Made by a program: the position numbers and the translations under genes. The notes below the pieces were generated by a model. That model was given only the letters and a program-made list of their open reading frames with translations, was not told the origin of the DNA and did not search any database. A DNA stretch of 64,000 bases from Prorocentrum cordatum (Eukaryota; Sar; Dinophyceae; Prorocentrales; Prorocentraceae), in assembly GCA_963575745.1 (NCBI GenBank), contig CAUYUJ010010391.1, positions 338,281 through 402,280 on the forward strand, given 5' to 3'. This document shows positions 55,041-64,000 of the stretch, piece after piece (position 1 is the first letter of the stretch; every line of letters begins with the position of its first letter).

Positions 55041-55470
55041 CTGCTCCCGAGTCTCGATCAATGCAGCCTCGCGTCAAAGCGCATGCGACAAGATCGTTTC
55101 CCCCGTCCGTCTCTCCCCCCCCCCTCCTCCTCCTTCTGGCGCCCTTCAAGGCCTTCACGATAAGACAGTAAATCGAGAATTGGGTGCAAGAGGGGTAGAA
55201 AGATAAAATGAGAGCAAGTCGAGTGCGAGGTCAGGGAGAGGCGGAGGGAAGAGGGTGAGGGGCCGCGAAACAGAGAGCAAGCCAGTCAAATCATTGCGAT
55301 GGAACTACGAGGGGCTCAGCAAACTAGAAACTGAATGTCAGAGAAACTTTGAATCCCCCATCTGGCCCTTCCCTTGCACTCAATTCCTTCCCTTCTTTGC
55401 CCGCGCGTTTCACATCCACAGCTCAACCTGTCTGTCTGCTTGAAATGCCAATCTGAGATTGTGGCGCCAC

Positions 55471-55571
55471 AGCCGAAACTCGTAAATGAACATTGCCTTT
55501 GTGCGATGGATCTCGCAACGCTGGTCCCTGGTCAACATCTTGTTCTCGAGCGTTGTGACAACGCCAGGAAC
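55471..55571 (-). CDS. Methyltransferase-like gene, upstream exon
   Basis: CTATAG|GTTCCT acceptor and CGGCT|GTGGCG donor; the peptide is VPGVVTTLENKMLTRDQRCE, then IHRTKAMFIYEFRLW. Confidence 0.5.
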
Positions 55572-55629
55572 CTATAGGGGGCATAAGCAGACAGATGAGA
55601 ATGAGCTGGGGCCAACTTGGGGGGCCAAC

Positions 55630-55975
55630 CTGCAAGTGGTCACGCCAGTGGTTGGGGACCTTGGCCCAATCCACTGTGGGGGCCCACTGCTCACCGAAGA
55701 GTTCGCGCTGCGTGGCTATGATCTTATCGAACGTCCACTGCCTGCGGACAGCGGGGTTCCGTGGCCCAGTCAAGACATAGCCACGCAGCGCAGTTGGAGT
55801 AGTCCCGTTCTGGCGGATGGGGAGCGCCGGCACTGGGATCGCATTCGCGAACTCGTAAATGCGCGGGAACTCGTCCTCGCGGCCAACCAAGCGTGAGGAT
55901 ACCAGCGCGCCTTTGGTTTTGGCGGCCTTGGCCTTGGCGTTCGGAGCCCACATCGTTGGCAACGTGCTCTGGGTC
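55630..55975 (-). CDS. Methyltransferase-like gene, first visible exon
   Basis: CCGCAG|GACCCA acceptor and TTGCAG|GTTGGC donor. The frame reads MWAPNAKAKAAKTKGALVSS, RLVGREDEFPRIYEFANAIP, VPALPIRQNGTTPTALRGYV and QWTFDKIIATQRELFGEQWA. The methionine at the MWAP position (about 55,962) could be the start if the CAG|G is not used. The N-terminal domain is unrecognised. Confidence 0.55.
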
Positions 55976-56529
55976 CTGCGGGGCCACTCACTAAGGGTAG
56001 AGGAAGAGGGAGCCAGGAGCCAAGAACGAGGAGGCAGAAGACAGAGGGACGTAAGGATGGGACCGCCTCACCCCTTCCCTCTCCTCGCCTCTCCTCTGTC
56101 CTTCTGTCCTCCTCTCGCCCCTGCCTCCCTCCTAGCTCGCTCTCCTCTTCATCCTACTCTTTCCTCCTCCTCCTCCTCATCGTCATGATCCTCCACGTTA
56201 CCGTGCCCTCCTCTATGATGTGTTATCCTCTTCTTCCTCGTCATCCTCCACTCCTCCTCCTCCTCTTCCTCCTCCTCCTCCTCTTCGTCCTCCTCTTCAT
56301 CCTTCGCCGCCTCCTCCTCCTCCTACCCCCCTATGCCTATGCCCCCCAATGCCACTTCATCTTGCCCTCATCCTCTCCTCCAAAGCGCAATCCTCTTCCT
56401 GCTGCCGGGCGCCGGCGCCAGTGGAGGCCGCATCGCCCCCCCCGACGATCCCGACGAAGTCTGCCTACGGAGACGGCGGGGGGCGGCCGCGCAAGAGAGG
56501 GGGCGGCAGCGACAGCGACGACCACGCTC

Positions 56530-56775
56530 GGGACGACGAGGGAGGAGGAGGAGGAAGAGGAGGAGGAGGAGGATGAGGAGGAGGAGGAGGAGGAGCAGGG
56601 GGAGGAGGAGGAGGAGGACATGAGAGGACATGAGAGGACACGGAGAATGAGGAAGGATATAAGGAGGAGGAGGAGAAGGCGGAGAAGGAGGCCGAGGAGG
56701 ATGATGCGGTGGAGGAGGAGGAAAGAAGCGGAGGAGGAGAAAGAGGAAAAGGACGCGGAGGAGGAGGAAGAAGCA
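56530..56775. repeat. (GGA)n purine tract
   Basis: Interrupted GGA/GAA units giving artefactual Glu/Arg-rich frames. Confidence 0.9.
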
Positions 56776-56914
56776 TAATGACAAGAACAAGATTAGCGCC
56801 TCTTCTCTTGGAGGCCCGACGAGGGCGGCGGCGCCTGGGGCATCGCGCAGGTGGGTAAGGGAGATAGAGATAGTGGGATAGTGGGATTGGTCATGGTAGA
56901 TAAAAAGATACACG

Positions 56915-57085
56915 CCAGTCGCAAGAAATAGCTAGACTCATGAAGTAGGAAGGCGTTGGACGCAGATTAGGTTCCAACAAGCCGTGGAGGTAGGCGCTCG
57001 AGAAACGCAGAATCTTGAAGTAGGAAGGCGCTTGAAGTATAATGGGATTGGGGGGTCCAAAAATACCTGCTTCCAACGACTGGTG
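56915..57085. repeat. Subterminal direct repeat, right copy
   Basis: Same orientation and landmark order as 27,735-27,910. Each copy contains the phrase GAAGTAGGAAGGCG or a close variant twice. Confidence 0.8.
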
Positions 57086-58224
57086 AGTTGGGATTGCCTC
57101 CTGAAGAGGATGGGGCGAGGAGGATACCGACGCACGATCGGGGAGAGGAAACTTGACCGGGTGTAAAATCGGGAAGGCGGGCGAAGGAGTGGCTGAGGCA
57201 GACGAGACCGCGGGCAGGGGGAGGGAGTGCGACGGCCGAAACAAAACGCCGCGATCCACATGATCATTCTTCTCTCCCCACTTCTCTGCTCTCCCCCGCT
57301 TGCCTCCTCATGCCATGCCACCTCCCCACAAACGACCGTGCACCTGCGCGTCCGCCATGCCAGCAGCCCGCCAATGGCCCCTCTGCCCCTCTGGGGGCCC
57401 GACGCCAGCGCCTAAGCCAAAGGCTGTCCAATTGCTGCCCTCCCCTGGCAGTCGGCGAGGGCAAGGAGGAGGGTGAGGAGGATGATGATGAAGGCGAGGA
57501 GGATAGGGGCAGGGAGAAGGGAGAAGGATGAGGGCGAGTAGGAAGATTACTCCACTCTTTCTCCTGCCCTCCTCGCTTGCCATCCTCGTCGCGATCATCA
57601 TCATATCCTCACTCCCTCCTCCACTCAACACCCCCGCGAGGCTCTAAGTGAGCGCGGGCACGCTGAGGCGGCAGGCGGGCGCGGCGCGAGAAGGAGATGG
57701 GGCAAACAATTAACACAATACAAAGAGGAACGACCAGAAATGAGCAGCAGGAGGAGAGGGAAGGTGGTCAGAGAGGCGATGGAAGGGGGTCAGAGAGGAG
57801 AGGGAAGGTGGTCAGAGGGAAGGTGGGCAGAGGGAAGAGGAGCGACCAGAAATGAGCAGACCGAAGAGGGCAGGATGAAAAGAAAAGCCGTGGAATGAGG
57901 AACGGAGTGGAGAGGGAGGGGGATAAAGAGAGGGGGGAGGACGGGCGCGCGCGCGCGCGCAAGCGGCGGGCCTCCGCAGGCCGCGCGGCGCGCGCCCGGC
58001 GCAGGGCCCGCCGCGCGGAGCCGAGCCAGAGGGCGGCAAGCGGCGGCACGAAGGGAACAGCTCTTCCTCACAAATCCTCGTCCCGTTCCTCCTCCTCCCC
58101 TCCACCTTCGCTCCTCACCATTCCTCGTCCCGCTCCTCCTCCTCCTTCGCCCCTCTCTCTTTGTCGTCGTCATCCTTCTCGTGCTCATCCTCCTCCTTCC
58201 TGCTCCTCAACCTGCTCACTGCTG

Positions 58225-58358
58225 GGCCCCCACGGGCTGCTAGTCTCCCACAGGCTGCTAGTCTCCCACGGGCTGCTAGTCTCCCACCCCCACAGGCTGC
58301 TCCTCAACCTGCTCACTGCTAGTCTCCCACGTCGCCGCTAGTCTCCCACGGGCTGCTC
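58225..58358. repeat. 18-bp minisatellite
   Basis: Units CACGGGCTGCTAGTCTCC and CACAGGCTGCTAGTCTCC in tandem, then spaced partial units, ending about 100 bp inside the right TIR. Confidence 0.9.
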
Positions 58359-58461
58359 TTGCACTTTCTCTGTTTCACCCCCCCATGTTGTTTATTAGCT
58401 CGAAGGCGCGGCATGGCAATGCCACGCAATGCATGCAATGCCATGCGATGCAGCTGTCCTG

Positions 58462-58698
58462 AGGAGCCGTGAAGTCGGATGATATCACTGCGTGGGAGAG
58501 GGGATTCAGATAATGAGGGGAAGTGGCTTGATAATATCAGCGCGCAGCTATATAGGAGTGAGTTATTCTGTAGTCTCGTAGGTTAGGAGTTCATTTTGTA
58601 GTAGGCCTCGTAGGCTTAGAACTCATCTACACATACCCTGGGGGGTGGTTGTTGGAAGGGAAGTTGGGAACACCCAGGAGGCCAGTAGGACCTACCCA
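58462..58698. repeat. Right terminal inverted repeat
   Basis: Inverted counterpart of 26,926-27,163, starting AGGAGCCGTGAAGTCGG and ending AGTAGGACCTACCCA. Confidence 0.9.
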
Positions 58699-58707
58699 GG
58701 AATACTT
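58699..58707. other. Target-site duplication, right copy
   Basis: GGAATACTT, identical to 26,917-26,925. Confidence 0.85.
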
Positions 58708-58789
58708 CTGCTTCGCGTGCGCGAGGCGGACCCTGGGGGTCCCTGGGCGAAAAATACCCTGGCCGGCTCGGGCGCCGCCATGCAAGCCG

Positions 58790-59660
58790 TCGAGAGCGCT
58801 CCAAGAGGGCCTTAAAGGCATCCAAGACGGTCCAAGAGGGGTCCCAGTCGTCGAACGATCGGTCCAAAGAGGCTACCAAAAGCCCTCCCAAGAGAGCCCC
58901 CGGAGGCAAAAAGTAATGGATGTCCGTTGGTTTTTCAAGGATTTGGGCGTTCTCGCCTGTTCGTCTTACCCGCGCTCCAATGCGGTCCAAGACGCCTCCA
59001 AGAGGGCCTTAAAGCGGCCCCAAAGGGCCCGAAGACAGCCCAAGAGCCCCCCAAGACGGCCCAGGAGGCCCCCAAGAGAGGTCCAAGAGCGGGACCTGAC
59101 GAAGCAACCGAACGGAAATTTCAGCTCTCGGCCCCGAGAGGCCCCCTGAAGGCCCCAAGAAACCCCCAAGAGGCTCGCACGAGGCCCCAAGAGGCCCCCC
59201 AAAGAACCCCAAGAGGCCCCAGGAGGTCCCCAAAATTCCGCCAAGATGCCTCCGAGAGGCCTCCCAAGAGACCCAAGCAGCCTCCCAAACAAGCGCCTTG
59301 TCCACGATCAGGTTTGGCCCCAAAACGCCCCAAGAAGCGATCGAGAGGCCTCCTCCTCATCCTTATCCTCCCCTCCTCCTCCTCCTCCTGCTCCTCCTTG
59401 TCCTGGTCCTGGGCCTCCTCTTTCTTCTCGCTCGCCACGAGCATCCCTGACGCTTCTGACCCACAACACACGCACAACGGTGGGATGGGTTCCAGGCGCA
59501 CCTCAATGCGCCCAAGATGCGTCCCAAATGCCCAAGATGGCTTCCAAAACGGGCCTGGGGGGGCAACCGAAGCCGCCAAGATGGCCGATGCCTCCAAGAC
59601 AGCCGAAAAGGCCCAAAAGAAGCCCCACGAGCGCTGCAAGAGGCCCACCAAATGTAAGTT
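58790..59660 (+). repeat. Degenerate CCAAGAGGCCCC arrays
   Basis: Two stretches (58,790-59,330 and 59,500-59,660) of drifted 11-12-bp units, with a CTC-rich insert around 59,350-59,420. The core CAGCTCTCGGCCCCGAGA at about 59,117 is shared with 23,244. Confidence 0.75.
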
Positions 59661-59699
59661 TACCCGATACCGTGACGATCATACAATAGCGTTTCAATA

Positions 59700-61390
59700 A
59701 CAATGCTTTTGACCGCAATCGAATGCAATGGTTGCCCTCTGCCCCTTTTCATATGACGCTTGATGATCCCGCGAAGACGGGGACTAGTAATGCACAGAGA
59801 CGCATGTTTCGCACATCCATTCAACCAAATTTTGTGCATGAAATGTGTGATGATCCCGCAAATGCTTCAACATAGCAAGTCACATTCCGAGAAAATGCTG
59901 TCCAACTAACGCAAGTCCATGTCATCCATCTGTTTCTGCGCGAATGCATACGATCCTCCTCATACTGCTGGAACCGAATCCACTGCCACAACACTTGGTT
60001 TAACGAAATGTATGTTTCACAACACCTGGTTCAACTCCGTGTACGTGACGACATAAACCCCTGAAGGCCACACATAATCTATGTGTGAAGGAAATCTATT
60101 GTTTTGTCCTCACATATGAATGCGTATGACTCCGCGCGGACTGGGCACGATCTAAGTGTAGCAAAGAAGTTGTGTTCCAAAGGGAAAAGATTTCCTCAAC
60201 AGTTTTCATACGAGTTCATATAATTATATGAAGGCTGCGGTATGCGAATTTCTCATCTAAGCGAATGTCCAAACAACACTTCTACACGTGTGCGTGTGAA
60301 CTCAAAAAAATCCGCGCAATGTTGAAACCTCGTCGAATGCAACCGGCAATCATGTCTTTACACACGCATATACAAACATGTTCCTTTCATACTAATTAAC
60401 GTTCACGATGCCGTGATGATTCCAAAAGATCTGATACATGAATACGCCGTGCATCAAGCAATGTGTGCTTCTGCTTCGGCATGGGAAATTCAGTGACTCC
60501 GTGCACACGTGGTGGAAGCGTTCACACATAAGCTGAACAAGCAAACCCCCACTGGACTGTCCAAGATCTCCCCGGCAGTCCATGGAGCCACACTCGATCG
60601 GCTCGGCCCTTTGCCCCGGGCCCACACCGCAAGCCCAAGGTGGGCACGGACTGCTGTCGGTTCTCGTCCCCGTCGCTTCCGTCCCCACTTGGGGCTCACC
60701 ATTGAAGGGGGGTCGGCGCATCACGGCCCGAGGCGTGTGCCTGGATGCGGGGGTCATGGATGCAGGGGCCAATTCCAAAACAAGAAGGACGCACATAAAC
60801 GTAATAGGAGAATCATGCTAGCAGCGCTAATGGTGGGAACAGGAAAAAGCAAGCACAATAAGAAGAAGAGCAGTTATGAGAAGATTGGCCCGTTGAGTAT
60901 GAAATGAGTCTGAAAGACTCCACGGCCGAACGCATGTCGTCCACACACGCACACAACGAAAGTCCCCAACACTCCCTTGGACGCCCTCCCCAACGGTCTT
61001 CCCGATGGCCACGTCTCGGAGCAGAGCGAGATGTTGTGACAACGGCCACAAGATCGGTCCCTGGGCCCCCCTCGGGATCCGAGCGCATCCGTTTGCCGAG
61101 CTGCGTCCCGCCGTGTGGCGACGACACGCCCCCCCGAAGTCCACCGACCGTTGCCGCCTCAACTCGCCCTCCTCTGAACGTTGTAGCCCCAGACATGCGA
61201 CGCCTGGATGTTTTGAATACGGCGTCCCTGGACGTCCCGACTGACTACCTACCAATCCACCCCAACCCAACACGAAGACCCGAATTTCGGGTTGGGGGGG
61301 GGGTAAGGATTCCACGTGTTTTGTTCGATGTTTCCCGACCCCCCCCACTGGAAATCGACGGTCAAGTTGAGCTTTCGGGTTGAGGATTGG
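59700..61390. other. Gene-poor, AT-richer interval
   Basis: Lower GC than the surroundings, with short repeated phrases (GAAATGTATGTTTCACAACA-like near 60,000; TGATGATCCCGC near 59,762 and 59,848). No protein-like frame, tRNA or rRNA signature seen. Confidence 0.45.
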
Positions 61391-61399
61391 GGTGGTTTG

Positions 61400-61512
61400 G
61401 TGGGTGGTGACCGACCCCTTCCCTGGAGCCAGTTTTTCCTCCTGAGTCGTTTCTTAACGGCCCCGCTGCCCAGCGAGGGCCTCCCGAGGCCGAAGATGGC
61501 GAAAACCTTGCC
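61400..61512 (+). repeat. Copy of the GAGGCCGAAAA dispersed repeat family
   Basis: CCAGTTTTTCCTCCTGAGTC and GAGGCCGAAGATGGCGAAAA follow the order seen in the foldback left arm. An (AT)n tract follows at 61,540-61,572. Confidence 0.65.
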
Positions 61513-61538
61513 GTTTGTTTGTATTTTTTGTATTTAAA

Positions 61539-61539
<1 letters not shown>

Positions 61540-61572
<33 letters not shown>
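61540..61572. repeat. (AT)n tract
   Basis: Pure AT dinucleotides. Confidence 0.95.
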
Positions 61573-61575
<3 letters not shown>

Positions 61576-61878
61576 TATTTGTTCAATCAACAATAAAACA
61601 GGAAAAATCGCGATCATGTCTGGGGCTCGAAGACCGACCGTCCCGGCATTCCTGTAGGCCTATCACGAAATCTTCTTAGAACTCCAAGATGTTCTAAAAA
61701 GAAAAAGCAGGTTCTTAGAACATAAAGCCGACGTAATAACACAAGACACTCCCCGCCAGACATGTTCCAAGAACCTTCCGTGGAAGCCACAAGAGGTCCT
61801 TAGCACACTGCCAGGTACGCCTCTATAGGCACGCCAGGACGCTCCGCCACTGCTTGCAGCGGGGGCTCCCTCGGGGCC

Positions 61879-62044
61879 CCCGGCGTCATGATTTTTTCAC
61901 GACGCGACCCCCAGAGATCCCGACCCATTCCCCAGGACCAGTTCTTCATCCCGAATCGTTTTCTGCCGGTCCCGAGGCCCGGCGAGTGCCCCCGGAGGCC
62001 GAAAATAGCGAAAAACCTCCCGCCGTGATTTTCTCATGACCCGA
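61879..62044 (+). repeat. Foldback element, left arm
   Basis: Its reverse complement is at 62,606-62,772. Shared phrases include GTTTTCTGCCGGTCCCGAGG, CCGAAAATAGCGAAAAACCT and GTCATGATTTTTTCA. Confidence 0.85.
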
Positions 62045-62605
62045 GGGGGTCTGGCTCCCCTGACCTTCCAGGAGGGCTAAAAAATAGCACCCGACCCAAA
62101 AACCGATCCCAGAGCTATTCTACGTCTTGGTTTTAGGCTGTTTCGCTCAGCTTCTTAGGTTTTTATGTCTCCAGTGCTAAAAAATAGCTCTCTGGAAGGT
62201 CTGGCTCCCTCGGGGCCCGGGCCTGGGCCGGCCGCTGCCGGCGCCGGCAGCGGCACCGGCAGCGCCGCCGGGTGCTCCGGCAGCAGCGGCGACGGGGGCA
62301 CGCGCCGGGCGCTCGTGCGGCGGACGCCCGGCTCGTCGTTCGCGGCCAGCTCCTCTGAAGGGGCCCTGGGACACACAAATAAATACACACAAATAAAAAT
62401 ATCCCCCATATTTTCCCATATTTTGTGGGTTGTTGTCTTCCCGCCGAATTCCAATATTTTTCCATATTTTCCCATATTCTCTGGGAATCGACGGTTAATT
62501 GTGTCTGTGTGTTTTTCCCCTTCCTGATCCTCGCTCACGGCCGGCTCGTCGTCGACAGCTGGCGCGTCGTCCATGCTGCGGGTGCGCCGGAGACTCGGAG
62601 CCCCT

Positions 62606-62772
62606 CGGGTCATGAAGAAATCACGACGGGAGGTTTTTCGCTATTTTCGGCCTCTGGGGGCACTCGCCGGGCCTCGGGACCGGCAGAAAACGACTCAGGA
62701 TGAAAAACCGGTCCTGGGGAATGGGTCCGGACCTCTGGGGGTCGCGTCATGAAAAAATCATGACGTCGGGGG
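62606..62772 (-). repeat. Foldback element, right arm
   Basis: About 90% identical by eye to the inverted left arm. The 561-bp spacer itself has a smaller inverted pair around CTAAAAAATAGC (62,077 and 62,175). Confidence 0.85.
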
Positions 62773-62901
62773 TCTGGGGACGGGGGGGGGCAATGCCCAG
62801 GGGGGGGTCGCCACGAGGGGGGTCGCCGCTCTTACTCGAGGGCGCGCCCTGGAGCAGCTCCTCGGCGAGACGGGCCCCCACAAGAGAGCACTTGAGGTTA
62901 G

Positions 62902-63053
62902 GTCGGGCATGTCCTCGTACAGGCGGATTTCGGACGAAAAATTAGGAATACTTGAAAAACAATCCCAAATAGTCAAAACATATTCTTAAAATCGTCCCCG
63001 GACTATTGTTCGACTGTTTCTGAACATTCCTCCTGTAGAGGGACAGGCCCGAC
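62902..63053. mobile_element. MITE-like element, complete copy, 152 bp
   Basis: The left end GTCGGGCATGTCCTCGTACA plus GGCGGATTTC is inverted at the right end (TCCTCCTGTAGAGGGACAGG plus CCCGAC). A TTA lies one base outside the left end and directly outside the right end, a possible but unproven target duplication. The interior is AT-rich and non-coding. Confidence 0.8.
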
Positions 63054-63239
63054 TTAAACTCAAGGGTCAGTCACAACGACAAGACAAAGCCAAAAAAGCA
63101 CTCCTCGAGCTTCGCTCCGGGGTCTCGATTGCCAGGAGGCGCCGGTGACCCCTCCCCCAGATGGCGGCCCCCCTGGGCATTGCCAGAACGACGGGGCCAG
63201 GCGTCGAAACTCGGCGCGGGGCTCTTGGGCCAGGACGCG

Positions 63240-63350
63240 TGAAAGCGGAAGAGGAGGAGGAGCAGGAGGAGGAGGAGGGGGAGGGGAAGGAGCAGGAGGA
63301 GGAGGAGGAGGAGGAGGAGGAGGAGAAGGGGGAGGGGGAGGACCAGGAGT
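63240..63350. repeat. (GGA)n microsatellite
   Basis: GGA with occasional GCA/GGG units. Confidence 0.95.
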
Positions 63351-63363
63351 AAGAAGAGGTCCC

Positions 63364-63480
63364 TGACACCTTGATCGCCGTGAAGAAATCGCGACGGACT
63401 CATTGTGGCTATTTTCAGCCTCCGGGGGCCCTTACCAACCCAAAAAGAAAATCAGAAAGAAAAAACGGTGTCCAGGATGA
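63364..63480 (-). repeat. Copy of the GAGGCCGAAAA family, inverted
   Basis: GTGAAGAAATCGCGACGG and GGCTATTTTCAGCCTCCGGG match the orientation of the foldback right arm. Confidence 0.6.
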
Positions 63481-63679
63481 TTTCCAAACCTTCGGGAGCC
63501 ATGTTGTGAACACAGAAACAACAGGTCGAACGTCTGGGGTGGAAGGGAAAATGGAAGAACAAAAAGCATTAACACCGAAACCCGACGTGGTGACAATATT
63601 CTGGAAAAAAACACCCTAACACCTGCCGCACTTTTCAGCTCGGATTTGGCAGTGTCAAAAAAATGAATGCACTTGGGTC

Positions 63680-63930
63680 AGCCGGACCCCCCCGAGGCCA
63701 TCTTGGGAGCCTGTTGGGCCGCCTTGTGGGTTCTCTTATACCGGATTGGGATATGTTTGCCTTTGTAGAGGCCTCTTAAGATTCTCTTGGGCGCCCTCGG
63801 GGAGCCCATTAGCGATTCTTGATCACATCTTGGCGTCCCTTGGGGTCCCGGGCCCGTGTTGGAGACTTTCGAGACTGTCGGTGGATCTTGGGGTCACCTT
63901 GGGTCGACCTTGGGCCGTTTTCCTTTGAGC
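63680..63930 (-). repeat. Degenerate CCAAGAGG array, inverted
   Basis: Units such as CTTGGGAGCC, CCTCTTAAG, TCTTGGGCGCC and CCTTGGGTCG are the complement of the CCCAAGAGG-type unit. Confidence 0.6.
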
Positions 63931-64000
63931 ATGAGCATGCGTGAGCATCAGACCATGAGGCTCTCTTCTGCCCCCCACACAGCTCGTAATTCAAGTTTCC

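Larger units (their letters stand above)
55976..58461. other. Right subterminal non-coding region
   Basis: It holds CTC- and GGA-rich tracts (56,165-56,310 and 56,530-56,775), the right subterminal repeat (56,915-57,085) and an 18-bp minisatellite (58,225-58,358). Frames between them are compositionally biased. Confidence 0.5.

Noticed and set aside
55976-58190. Glu/Arg/Ser-rich frames on both strands near the right end of the giant element
   Set aside because: Produced by GGA/CTC tracts; no splice-supported protein-like segment.
58225-58358. Short repeats with regular spacing, considered as a CRISPR-like array
   Set aside because: Units are contiguous 18-mers without unique spacers, in a eukaryotic context.
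60392-61196. Minus-strand frames of about 130 codons in the gene-poor right flank
   Set aside because: Unremarkable composition and no splice sites or motifs; several equally long overlapping frames exist.
59700-61390. Possible tRNA, rRNA or spliced-leader genes in the AT-richer stretch
   Set aside because: No cloverleaf, rRNA signature or spliced-leader-like sequence recognised by eye.

Overview
The window looks like nuclear DNA of a dinoflagellate, possibly Prorocentrum-like; this is inference, because nothing in it names the species. Pointers are: high GC with very many microsatellites (GGA, GA, GT, CAC, GTC, AT); every supported gene lying on the minus strand; small exons with AG|G acceptors and GT or GC donors; LINE ORFs of the endonuclease/reverse transcriptase/C-terminal zinc-finger type; and an ion channel with a cyclic-nucleotide-type C-terminal domain but no GYG filter. 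There are no bacterial features. Most long ORFs here are microsatellite artefacts or antisense shadows.

Left flank (1-26.9 kb). A partial minus-strand coding exon runs off the left edge. A decayed LINE relic (1.1-3.7 kb) and weak candidate exons (5.4-8.4 kb) follow. At least three exons of a voltage-gated cation channel lie at 15.65-14.36, 10.25-9.74 and 9.5-9.3 kb, interrupted by a 4.1-kb repeat-rich intron. Next come two families of degenerate 10-12-bp arrays, a frameshifted LINE (about 22.9-17.8 kb) with endonuclease, RT and zinc-finger remnants, and a MITE-like family with GTCGGGC termini.

Central element (26,926-58,698). The main discovery is a 31.8-kb element with about 237-bp terminal inverted repeats, roughly 94% identical by eye, flanked by a perfect 9-bp direct repeat GGAATACTT. 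Everything recognisable inside is on the minus strand. From right to left it carries: (i) an intron-rich methyltransferase-like gene of C5-cytosine type (55.98-50.6 kb); (ii) an intronless 855-codon transposase-like ORF with D, D, CxxH and E motifs (50.4-47.9 kb); (iii) an intronless Pro/acidic ORF followed in another frame by a PHD/RING-like Cys/His finger (45.8-44.3 kb), with an 821-bp-period duplication upstream; (iv) a train of about 30 small exons (43.4-28.6 kb) of one or more unrecognised genes. The architecture suggests a giant cargo-bearing DNA transposon. The 9-bp duplication and long TIRs resemble Mutator-like elements, but the transposase family is not settled.

Right flank (58.7-64 kb). 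This holds degenerate CCAAGAGG-type arrays, a gene-poor AT-richer stretch, a foldback pair (61.88-62.04 / 62.61-62.77 kb) belonging to a dispersed repeat family, and a complete MITE copy (62,902-63,053).

Exon limits were placed by reading splice consensus by eye, so most could shift by a few bases. No database search was possible, and family assignments rest on motifs visible in the translation.
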